Below, piece by piece: positions 1 through 5,537 of a stretch of DNA of 5,537 nt. Under the pieces are notes generated by a model. The model was given only the letters and a program-made list of their open reading frames with translations, was not told where the DNA came from and did no database searches. Numbering within the stretch: position 1 is the first letter of the stretch; each line of letters starts with the position of its first letter. The DNA is taken from positions 1-5,537 of the forward strand of contig CAZCZY010000061.1 in assembly GCA_964503525.1 (NCBI GenBank). Reading direction: 5' to 3'. The DNA comes from CAZCZY01 sp964503525 (GTDB lineage Bacteria > Patescibacteriota > JAUYIX01). The position numbers and the translations under genes are program-made.

Positions 1-296
1 CCAAGCGAGACGCGATCGGGACCGGTAATGTTGATAGCAACATTCTCGGCAATACTCCCCTGCCCGGCCCGCTGAACCATCAAAACGACAACAACAATTA
101 CGAGCAGGCCCGTGAGGATGCCGCCGATCCACAGCCATTTGCGTCTCCCAAAAGTGGCGAGCATGCTTGGTTTTCCGCCCACTTTTGGATACGTGCGCGG
201 GCCCAGGGGTGTTTCCTCAGGCGCGTATTCGCCAGTTTTAATTGAACCGTTGCCGGCCCCATTGCCGCGATTCGTTTTTCCCCCAAAAAGTTTCAT
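1..296 (-). CDS. Single-pass membrane protein with probable extracytoplasmic domain (N-terminal part, runs off left edge)
   Basis: The frame opens with ATG at 296-294 and stays open to position 1, giving 98 complete residues of a longer protein. Residues 1-53 are hydrophilic and rich in Gly, Pro, Lys and Arg. An Arg-Arg-Lys stop precedes a clear transmembrane helix at about residues 54-75, starting WLWIGG and ending in a run of Val/Leu/Ile. After the helix comes a segment reading NVAINITGPDRVSL. By the positive-inside rule the N-terminus is cytoplasmic and the rest is outside. A stretch of the form I-x-GP-x-x-V-x-x-G often opens Ig-like or DUF11-type beta-sandwich domains of bacterial surface proteins; assigning it here is inference. 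The gene starts 34 bases after the recO stop on the same strand, so co-transcription is likely. No Shine-Dalgarno is seen. An in-frame TTG at 338, overlapping the recO end, is possible but less likely. Function unknown. Confidence 0.72.
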   Translation of the reverse strand, partial: MKLFGGKTNRGNGAGNGSIKTGEYAPEETPLGPRTYPKVGGKPSMLATFGRRKWLWIGGILTGLLVIVVVVLMVQRAGQGSIAENVAINITGPDRVSL

Positions 297-330
297 GGAA
301 AGTACTACTATTAGACCAAACGACGGGCAT

Positions 331-1131
331 TTAGGCAAGCACAGTCGCGGACTTGAGACGCTTGTCAGCGTGCCACTCTATAAACGCATACACGGGACGA
401 ACCAACTGTTGCGTTAGGTCTGCTGACAAAGTTGGGAGTTTTGTAAGCGTCCCTTGGTGGAGGTGCTGTAAAAAATCAACGGCGCTTGCGTCGAGAGAGA
501 AAACTCCTGCACCGGTAGGTTTGCCGTGAGCATGGGTGAGGCCGCCGCGGGCAACGTCAAAAAATATTTGCGACTGAGGTTGGGTCGCGGCGGCCTTTGG
601 CATTGGTGAAATTTGTTCGTGACAAATGGAACAGCGTTGCACTTCCATACGATAGCCCAACAATGAGAGCGCCTTGATGGCAAAAATTCCGGTGATGAGT
701 TGGCGCATCGGTTGATACTCGGATTCGCTGAGGCCATCCATTGCATGTGAAGCAATATTTTTTTGCTTGGATAACATTTGAACTAAGACATCGTACAAGC
801 GACTCTCGCGTTGCCCATCGTCGAGCAAGACGTGCACAATCTCGAGCATCTGCATAATGTCCTGCAATTCTGCGAGCGATTGATCTTGCGGAATAAAATT
901 GGTAATTGTCTCGGCTTGGGTGACGAGCGGCCAGGCGCGACGCTCAACGAGCAACATTTTGGATTGTCGCCCGGGTTCGAGATGTGGCGCCATGCGACTG
1001 GTAGTGCGCCTAACACCTTTAGCAATCACGCGCATTTTCCCCATCGAGCGCGAAAATATCGTCAGCAGGCGATCGGCTTCGCCTACTTCTTTGCGTGTAA
1101 GAATGACGGCTTCAATCGAAAAACTGGCCAT
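331..1131 (-). CDS. recO: DNA repair protein RecO
   Basis: RecO is a cytoplasmic recombination mediator that binds single-stranded DNA and SSB, anneals strands, and with RecR helps load RecA at gaps. The 266-residue length fits the family (about 240-270). The N-terminal OB-fold half (about 1-80) has the typical opening EAVILTRKEVGEADRLLTIF, then GKMRVIAKGVRRTTSRMAPHLEPG, matching the basic AKGVR and LEP signatures. The rest is the helical C-terminal domain. It contains one CxxC pair (C167, C170). The second CxxC expected about 20-30 residues later is absent; the sequence there is GGLTHAHG (H200, H202). The zinc site is therefore incomplete or of Cys2-His2 type. The ATG at 1131 is the only sensible start: an in-frame TAG lies about 17 bases upstream and the protein begins exactly where RecO begins. 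It lies 26 bases after the ileS stop, on the same strand, and is probably co-transcribed. No Shine-Dalgarno is seen at usual spacing. Confidence 0.95.
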   Translation of the reverse strand: MASFSIEAVILTRKEVGEADRLLTIFSRSMGKMRVIAKGVRRTTSRMAPHLEPGRQSKMLLVERRAWPLVTQAETITNFIPQDQSLAELQDIMQMLEIVHVLLDDGQRESRLYDVLVQMLSKQKNIASHAMDGLSESEYQPMRQLITGIFAIKALSLLGYRMEVQRCSICHEQISPMPKAAATQPQSQIFFDVARGGLTHAHGKPTGAGVFSLDASAVDFLQHLHQGTLTKLPTLSADLTQQLVRPVYAFIEWHADKRLKSATVLA

Positions 1132-1157
1132 GGCCGTGAGTGTACACTATCGCCTTT

Positions 1158-4100
1158 TTACGCTTTTGTGACGCTAATTTGTGCTTTATAATCGTCCAGA
1201 ACAAAGTCGGAAATTTTATCCGCGGTACCCTCTTTGGTTTCAATTGTAGTAGCAAGTGTTTCAGTTTTAAGCTGTTGGCCAAATTTTTTCAGCGCTGATG
1301 TGACTAATGTGTCAGCAGAAACAACGCGAACAATAATTCTATCCGTAACGTCATAGCCTGCCTCCTTGCGAAGATCTTGGATAGCGCGAATTATTTCGCG
1401 GATTAAACCTTCTTGTTCGAGCTCAGGCGTGAGTGCCGTATCGAGTGCGACCAAAATTTCTCGCTCGCCCGCAACTGAAAAACCTTTTTTCCCAGTGTAG
1501 TGCACAAGAATGTCATCTTTTGCGAGAGCGGTTTCTCCAACTTTGGCACCCGATACTTTGACGCCAGATTCCGTTAGTTTGAAATTGCCGGTTGCCAACA
1601 TTTTTTGAAGCTCTTTAACTTTAGCGCCATATTTTTTCCCCGCAACCGCAAAGTTTAGTTTTACTTCTGGTTTACCGAGTTCTTCGGCCTTGGCTGCATA
1701 TTCTATGGTACGAACATTAACTTCATCCTTAATCAGCTCTTCAAGTGTTACCGAAAATTTCTTTTTACCAGGCAATGCAACCAATAGCCGCGCCAGCGGC
1801 TGTCGCACGCGAATTTTTGCATCTTGGCGGGCCGCGCGCGCCAGTGAAGACACGAGGCGCGCGCGGCGCATGTCCTCGAGTGCGCTTTGCGCGGACGCAT
1901 CGGGTTTGGCAGAAAGTTTTTTTGTTCGTGACGTGGGCCAATCCTCCAGATGAACCGACTCGCGACCAAACTCGTCCGCATACAATCCCCCGCCCGTTAA
2001 GTTGCGATACATTTCCTCGCTAATAAACGGCACCATCGGCGCGAGTAATTTAGAAAGCGTTACCAGTACGTAGTACAAAGTAGCCTCGGCGGTTTTTTTG
2101 TCGCCGTCGTTTTCTGATTTCCAAAAACGGCGACGACTGCGACGAACATACCAATTGGATAACCCATCGACGAAAAGTTCCACTGCGCCGACGGCCGGCG
2201 TGATGTCGTATCTTTCCAGATTGCTCGTGACGGCTGTGACGAGCTCATCGAGTTCGTCCAAAATCCATTGATCGAGGATGTGTTCAGATTTTGGGGGCGC
2301 AAGTTGCACCGACGCGCCATTTTTTCCTTGTGTCGAAGGGCGTGTGACGAGTGTCGCCGGATCAAACTTATCGATATTGGCGTACGTGACAAAAAAACTG
2401 TAGACGTTCCAAAGCGGACGCAGCAGCGCGCTCGTCGACTCTACGATCGGTCCCTCACCAAAACGCTTGGGCAACCACGGATCCGTGCGGAAAAAAGTCC
2501 AGCGCACCGCGTCGGCTCCAAATTTGTCCATGACTTCGATCGGCTCGACGACATTACCGACTGACTTGGACATCTTGCGCCCTTTTTCGTCGAGGATAAG
2601 ATCCGTGCAAATTACATTCTTGTACGAACTCTCCCCCGTGAGCATAGTCGACAGCGCGAGCATGACATAAAACCAGCCGCGCGTTTGGTCGACTCCCTCG
2701 CATATAAAATCCGCGGGGTATTGGGATTTGTAGAGTTCGCGCGAGCCGGCTTTGTGCGGATAACCCCACTGGCCCCATGGCATCACGCCGGCGTTAAACC
2801 AACAATCGAGCACGTCCGGCTCGCGCTTCATCGGTCCATCACAATGCGGACACTTGAGTTTAACGTCATCGATAAAAGGCTTATGCAAGTCGATTTTGTC
2901 GTCTGACGGCAGTTTATCTACGGCGAGTTTTCGCAACTCATCGAGATTTTCTACAACAGTTATTTTTTCGCATTTTACGCAGACCCACACCGGCAAGGGC
3001 GAACCCCAATAGCGCGCCCGGCTGATCGCCCAATCAACATTGTCCTCAAGCCATTTCCCAAAGCGTCCATCTTTTAGGTGTGGCGGCTGCCAATTAATTT
3101 TTTTGTTCGCCGCGATCATTTGGTCACGAATTGCAGTCGTCTTAATAAACCAACTCGATTGCGCGTTGTAAATCAGAGGTGTCGAACAGCGCCAACAAAA
3201 AGGATAATTGTGCGTGTGTGGCTGGGCCTTAAACAACGCGCCGCTCTCCTTGAGCTCGCGCACAACATCCTTGTCAACCTCTTTAAAAGACTTGCCCTGC
3301 CATTTTGCCACCGCGGGTTTGAGTTTTCCATCCAGATCGAGGTGTTGAATCAACGGCAGCTTATATTTTTTGATCACTCGAAAATCATCCTCGCCGTATG
3401 CGGCCATGTGGACCAAGCCAGAACCATCCTCAGTGGTAACAAAATCTTCCGCCACGATATAAAAAGCGTCTTCTTCAGGTGTAAAAAAATTAAACGGTGG
3501 CGCGTAATGTTTGCCGGCCAGCGCATGACCGTCAAATTGTTCTTCGATTTCGACTTTTTCACCTACATCTGTCACTGAGGCCGCCATCTCTTGGTCCCCA
3601 AAGACTTTGCTCACCAATTCCTTAGCTAAAATAATTCGTTCGCCATTTTCTCGCCGAACCCGAACATATTTGATTTCTGACCCTACTGCAACGGCAACAT
3701 TTGCTATCAACGTCCACGGCGTAGTCGTCCAGATGAGAAGCCAGGTGTTGGGTTCGTCCTTGAGTTTGAATTTTACAAAGACGGATGTGTCGGTAACTTC
3801 TTTGTAGCCCTGGGCGACTTCGTGACTAGAAAGGCCCGTCCCGCAGCGTGCGCAGTACGGCAAAATTTTAAAGTCCTTGTAGAGCAACCCTTTTTCATGC
3901 GCTTGCTTGATGACCCACCAATCCGACTGAATAAAATCGTTGGTCAACGTTGCGTAGGCGTCAGAGGTATCGAGAAATCGTCCGATGCGTGCGATCGCTT
4001 TCTCCCACTCCTTGAGATAGCGAAAAACGGTGTCGCGACAATAGCCCATATATTTTACGAGGCCGTACGCATGGATGTCGCGTTTGGAATCGAGTCCAAG

Positions 4101-4433
4101 TTCTTTTTCTGCTTGTAACTCGACGGGCAAACCGTGAGTGTCCCAACCGGCTTTTCGCAAAACCCTAAAGCCCTGCATGGTTTTGAACCGTGGCCAGACA
4201 TCCTTAAGGGACGATTGAAGCATGTGCCCAATGTGTGGCTTGCCGTTGGTGCCAGGCGGGCCATCAAAGAAGACCCAGTCGCCTTTTGACTCAGTGGGGC
4301 CTTGTGCACCGGTTTTTCCACTCTCCCGCTGATCGATCGTTTTTTGGAAAATATTTCGCTTCGACCAAAATTCCAAAACCTCTTTGTCCAGTTTTGCGAA
4401 CTCGATTTGTGTTTTTACGGGCTTAAATGGCAT
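1158..4433 (-). CDS. ileS: Isoleucyl-tRNA synthetase, type 2 (IleS2-like)
   Basis: This cytoplasmic class I enzyme charges tRNA-Ile with isoleucine using ATP. Numbering from ATG at 4433 gives 1091 residues. The Rossmann catalytic core has HIGH at 67-70 (in GKPHIGHML), then AGWDTHGLPVE, a type-2/eukaryote-like signature; type 1 has GWDCHGLPIE. The KMSKS loop is at 620-624. The CP1 editing domain shows WTTTPWTL (about 235-242) and GSGLVHMAAYGEDD (about 337-350). Cys pairs occur at 194/197, 413/416, 485/488 and 528/531; the last two look like a zinc knuckle. A normally WFDSG-like motif reads WFNAG (545-549). The helical anticodon-binding domain starts near 720, and the long C-terminal extension (KLNFAVAGKKYG, then ELEQEGLIREIIRAIQDLRKEAGY) is typical of type 2. 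Between the N-terminal helix and the core is an extra Gly/Ser-rich stretch of about 15 residues. A GTG at 4439, two codons upstream in frame, is an alternative start. ATG is preferred because the family begins near this point and because of the adjacent promoter. Confidence 0.97.
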   Translation of the reverse strand: MPFKPVKTQIEFAKLDKEVLEFWSKRNIFQKTIDQRESGKTGAQGPTESKGDWVFFDGPPGTNGKPHIGHMLQSSLKDVWPRFKTMQGFRVLRKAGWDTHGLPVELQAEKELGLDSKRDIHAYGLVKYMGYCRDTVFRYLKEWEKAIARIGRFLDTSDAYATLTNDFIQSDWWVIKQAHEKGLLYKDFKILPYCARCGTGLSSHEVAQGYKEVTDTSVFVKFKLKDEPNTWLLIWTTTPWTLIANVAVAVGSEIKYVRVRRENGERIILAKELVSKVFGDQEMAASVTDVGEKVEIEEQFDGHALAGKHYAPPFNFFTPEEDAFYIVAEDFVTTEDGSGLVHMAAYGEDDFRVIKKYKLPLIQHLDLDGKLKPAVAKWQGKSFKEVDKDVVRELKESGALFKAQPHTHNYPFCWRCSTPLIYNAQSSWFIKTTAIRDQMIAANKKINWQPPHLKDGRFGKWLEDNVDWAISRARYWGSPLPVWVCVKCEKITVVENLDELRKLAVDKLPSDDKIDLHKPFIDDVKLKCPHCDGPMKREPDVLDCWFNAGVMPWGQWGYPHKAGSRELYKSQYPADFICEGVDQTRGWFYVMLALSTMLTGESSYKNVICTDLILDEKGRKMSKSVGNVVEPIEVMDKFGADAVRWTFFRTDPWLPKRFGEGPIVESTSALLRPLWNVYSFFVTYANIDKFDPATLVTRPSTQGKNGASVQLAPPKSEHILDQWILDELDELVTAVTSNLERYDITPAVGAVELFVDGLSNWYVRRSRRRFWKSENDGDKKTAEATLYYVLVTLSKLLAPMVPFISEEMYRNLTGGGLYADEFGRESVHLEDWPTSRTKKLSAKPDASAQSALEDMRRARLVSSLARAARQDAKIRVRQPLARLLVALPGKKKFSVTLEELIKDEVNVRTIEYAAKAEELGKPEVKLNFAVAGKKYGAKVKELQKMLATGNFKLTESGVKVSGAKVGETALAKDDILVHYTGKKGFSVAGEREILVALDTALTPELEQEGLIREIIRAIQDLRKEAGYDVTDRIIVRVVSADTLVTSALKKFGQQLKTETLATTIETKEGTADKISDFVLDDYKAQISVTKA

Positions 4434-4442
4434 GTACACGCG

Positions 4443-4471
4443 ATAATAACAGCGTGGCGCGAACCGAACAA
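4443..4471 (-). promoter_or_regulatory. Candidate sigma70-type promoter for ileS (near-leaderless)
   Basis: Read on the minus strand, a -35-like TTGTTC (4471-4466) is followed after exactly 17 bases by TATTAT (4448-4443), a 5-of-6 match to TATAAT. The -35 box matches only 3 of 6. Transcription would begin about 4436-4437, three or four bases before the ileS ATG at 4433. That would make the mRNA almost leaderless and would exclude the GTG at 4439. It lies in the 72-base gap between the methyltransferase stop and ileS. Predicted by eye only. Confidence 0.4.
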
Positions 4472-4505
4472 CTTAGCAATCAAAGATTCTGCTTGGTGGT
4501 CGTTG

Positions 4506-5198
4506 TTATTTTTTGTGACCTACAATTTCAATGTTAAAAGGAATCTCCATGCCATTGACATTCAGCGGCGAATAAAATTTCGGTGCTTCATCAATTTCTA
4601 AGCCATTGTCAGTAAAACTTGATAAAAAAAACTCCTGTCCGTGTTTGTAGAATACGACATCTCTTAAAAAGAGGCCTGGCGATGCCTGAAAATCACCCTT
4701 ACAGAATTCATCCGTCAGCTGAACATTTTTCATGAGCGCTGGAAGATGCGGAAAAAATCCAGGATTGGGTGATATTACGATGAATGTGGCGCCTTTTTTT
4801 AATATGCGGTGCAGCTCTTTAGCCGCTCGCATAAGATCTGGCAGTAGTAGCCAGGTTCCAATCGAAAAACAGCCGTCAGCAGCTCCATCTGGCAACGTAG
4901 TATTCTCAAGTCTAGCGCAAACTAAATGGCGCCCAGGTCCCCCGTATCGTTCGTGTGCAAGTGCCACAAGAGTCGGAGAAGAATCTATCCCGACGTACTC
5001 AATATCTTCCGAACAAAGTGGGGCAGATATCCCCGTCCCACAACCGAGATCTACAACTTTGCCATGATGTACCTTCTGAAGCCACGCGGAGACATGGTCA
5101 TCAATAATCGATCGTACCAATTTATTGCCCTGTAAGCCTTCAACTGACTCAATCCAATCGTTAGCAGTTGTTTCTTGCTCAAATGTATTGAATTTCAT
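4506..5198 (-). CDS. Class I SAM-dependent methyltransferase (Methyltransf_11/25 type), substrate unknown
   Basis: This 230-residue protein has the Rossmann-like methyltransferase fold. Motif I is VVDLGCGTG at 48-56, the glycine-rich SAM loop. Strand 2 ends in EYVGIDSS with Asp72, the residue expected to bind the SAM ribose. LENTTLPDGAADGCFSIG (about 97-114) matches the post-II/motif IV region, and ELHRILKKGATFIVISPNP (about 128-146) matches the helix and strand with a Lys-Lys-Gly turn seen in Methyltransf_11 proteins. The C-terminal part (147-230) is a probable lid and carries no motif that reveals the substrate; small-molecule, lipid, protein or RNA targets are all possible. There is no signal peptide or membrane helix, so it is probably cytoplasmic. 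ATG at 5198 is the likely start because an in-frame TAA lies about 21 bases upstream. No clear Shine-Dalgarno is present. It precedes ileS on the same strand with a 72-base gap, so it may share a transcript. It is divergent from the plus-strand block. Confidence 0.9.
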   Translation of the reverse strand: MKFNTFEQETTANDWIESVEGLQGNKLVRSIIDDHVSAWLQKVHHGKVVDLGCGTGISAPLCSEDIEYVGIDSSPTLVALAHERYGGPGRHLVCARLENTTLPDGAADGCFSIGTWLLLPDLMRAAKELHRILKKGATFIVISPNPGFFPHLPALMKNVQLTDEFCKGDFQASPGLFLRDVVFYKHGQEFFLSSFTDNGLEIDEAPKFYSPLNVNGMEIPFNIEIVGHKK

Positions 5199-5307
5199 GG
5201 CTATGCTTTGCCTATCCCGTTATGTGAAAATATTGTGGCACTTAGAAAAGATCTTTGTTCGTCATCCTAGTAGTATTCATTTGTTAATCAACTAACCTAA
5301 ATAAGGT
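5199..5307. other. Divergent intergenic spacer between methyltransferase and small plus-strand ORF
   Basis: This AT-rich 109-base stretch should hold the start signals for both the methyltransferase (minus) and the small ORF (plus). I found no promoter pair on either strand that I would defend. Weak candidates are TAGTAT at 5271-5276 (plus) and CATAAC on the minus strand about 25 bases before the methyltransferase ATG, neither with a good -35. A 10-base perfect palindrome, AAAGATCTTT, lies at 5247-5256; it may be chance or an operator half-site pair. Confidence 0.4.
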
Positions 5308-5394
5308 ATGTTTCCACAAACAGGCGTACCCATAGCAGCACCTCCCGGTGGCGGTGGCGGAAAAGAACCACCTCCAGGCGGCGAATCAGAGTAA
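5308..5394 (+). CDS. Putative 28-residue Pro/Gly-rich small protein
   Basis: ATG at 5308-5310 opens 28 codons closed by TAA at 5392-5394; an in-frame TAA immediately upstream (5302-5304) fixes the start. The peptide begins MFPQTGVPIAAPP, then has a five-glycine run, a Lys-Glu pair, and a second PPPGG block before an acidic tail (ESE). It has no hydrophobic helix or recognisable domain. Two imperfect 15-16 base direct repeats (about 5339-5354 and 5370-5384) encode the two Pro-Pro/Gly-Gly blocks. AAGG lies directly before the start, but at one base from the ATG it is too close for a normal ribosome binding site. Support for a real gene is positional: a strong intrinsic terminator begins within a few bases of the stop codon, as expected for a short monocistronic transcript. 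It could instead be a remnant or a small RNA. Function unknown. Confidence 0.4.
   Translation: MFPQTGVPIAAPPGGGGGKEPPPGGESE
5339..5384 (+). repeat. Imperfect direct repeat of a Pro-Pro/Gly-Gly coding block
   Basis: CACCTCCCGGTGGCGG (about 5339-5354) recurs as CACCTCCAGGCGGCG (about 5370-5384), with two substitutions over the shared part. A GGTGGC repeat lengthens the first copy. Both copies are read in the same frame of the 28-codon ORF, so the repeat is also visible in the peptide. It may reflect tandem duplication or simple low-complexity sequence. Confidence 0.45.
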
Positions 5395-5396
5395 AC

Positions 5397-5426
5397 AAAA
5401 AAAGCCCGCAAATTGCGGGCTTTTTG
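5397..5426 (+). terminator. Strong intrinsic (Rho-independent) terminator, structurally bidirectional
   Basis: GCCCGCAA (5404-5411) and TTGCGGGC (5413-5420) form a perfect GC-rich hairpin, effectively GCCCGC/GCGGGC with an AAATT loop. It is flanked by seven A residues (5397-5403) and five T residues (5421-5425). On the plus strand it ends the transcript of the small ORF, whose stop is two bases before the A tract. The A tract would provide the U tract in the opposite direction, so it could also stop transcription entering from the right on the minus strand. Confidence 0.9.
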
Positions 5427-5440
5427 TTATGCACACGTTC

Positions 5441-5470
5441 GTGCAAAAAATGTGGTGGGCGTGATACAAT
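5441..5470 (+). promoter_or_regulatory. Extended -10 promoter for the right-edge gene
   Basis: TGATACAAT at 5462-5470 is an extended -10 element (TG, one base, then TACAAT, a 5-of-6 match to TATAAT). The -35 region is weak (GTGCAA at 5441-5446, 18-base spacing, 3 of 6), as is common when an extended -10 is present. Transcription would start near 5477, some 25 bases before the ATG at 5502. It sits just after the terminator at 5397-5426, so the right-edge gene appears to begin a new transcription unit. Confidence 0.55.
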
Positions 5471-5501
5471 CGGCCCAATTAACCCGCCTAGCCACAAATA
5501 A

Positions 5502-5537
5502 ATGGAGAACGCACCCGCCCCACAACAACAAGCTCAA
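5502..5537 (+). CDS. N-terminal fragment of a plus-strand protein, cut by the right edge
   Basis: ATG at 5502-5504 opens 12 codons to the end of the window, reading MENAPAPQQQAQ. An in-frame TAA sits directly before the ATG, so translation cannot start further upstream in this frame. The Ala/Pro/Gln-rich start suggests a disordered N-terminal tail and says nothing about function. A promoter with an extended -10 lies about 30 bases upstream, which supports a real gene. No Shine-Dalgarno is visible in the 20 bases before the start. Confidence 0.5.
   Translation, partial: MENAPAPQQQAQ

Noticed and set aside
112..417. 101-codon plus-strand open frame at the left end
   Set aside because: Antisense to the membrane-protein start and the recO end; composition is unlike a protein.
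811..1191. 126-codon plus-strand open frame over recO and the ileS end
   Set aside because: Antisense to clear RecO coding sequence and without protein-like features of its own.
2787..2801. IleS catalytic defect or pseudogene
   Set aside because: Apart from WFNAG, the reading frame is intact over the whole length and HIGH, KMSKS, editing-domain motifs and zinc cysteines are present, so the enzyme is probably active.
3078..3578. 166-codon plus-strand open frame inside ileS
   Set aside because: It is antisense to the conserved IleS editing region, is rich in Arg, Cys, Phe and His with no recognisable domain, and is best explained by the codon structure of ileS.
4440..4505. T-box riboswitch or attenuator controlling ileS
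   Set aside because: The gap is only 72 bases, too short for a T-box, and I see no specifier stem, T-box sequence or terminator hairpin followed by a T run.
4732..5067. 111-codon plus-strand open frame over the methyltransferase
   Set aside because: It overlaps the SAM-binding core on the opposite strand and shows no domain.
5331..5390. Trinucleotide-type repeat as a CRISPR or microsatellite array
   Set aside because: There are only two imperfect copies plus a short GGTGGC run, and no regularly spaced identical repeats.
5297..5497. 66-codon minus-strand open frame upstream of the methyltransferase
   Set aside because: It reads straight through the strong terminator hairpin and the plus-strand promoter, and its His/Arg/Leu-rich sequence looks like noncoding DNA translated.

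Overview
The window is ordinary bacterial chromosome, compactly organised and read with the standard bacterial code (every complete gene ends in TAA and has no in-frame TGA). The lineage cannot be fixed from 5.5 kb. A type-2 isoleucyl-tRNA synthetase, a RecO with only half of its zinc-finger cysteines, a lack of Shine-Dalgarno sequences, and a membrane-anchored protein with a probable surface domain would all suit a Patescibacteria/CPR-like genome. That placement is inference.

Four genes lie on the minus strand and are transcribed from right to left. They are a SAM-dependent methyltransferase (5198-4506), isoleucyl-tRNA synthetase ileS (4433-1158), DNA repair protein recO (1131-331), and the first 98 codons of a single-pass membrane protein that starts at 296 and runs off the left edge. 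Gaps are 72, 26 and 34 bases, so ileS-recO-membrane protein is probably one transcription unit. A promoter-like element just before ileS would give an almost leaderless ileS mRNA. The methyltransferase may be co-transcribed or separate.

On the right, 109 bases separate the methyltransferase from a plus-strand block. This holds a tiny Pro/Gly-rich ORF (28 codons, 5308-5394), a strong and symmetric intrinsic terminator (5397-5426), an extended -10 promoter (5462-5470) and the first 12 codons of a plus-strand gene cut by the right edge (5502 onward).

The genes do not form an obvious functional pathway. ileS serves translation, recO serves recombinational repair, and the methyltransferase substrate and membrane protein role are unknown. 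I see no mobile element, CRISPR array, RNA gene or phage signature, and no convincing new multi-gene system. The points most worth checking are the tiny ORF with its own terminator, the altered WFDSG-type motif in IleS, the half zinc finger of RecO, the near-leaderless ileS promoter and the truncated surface protein.
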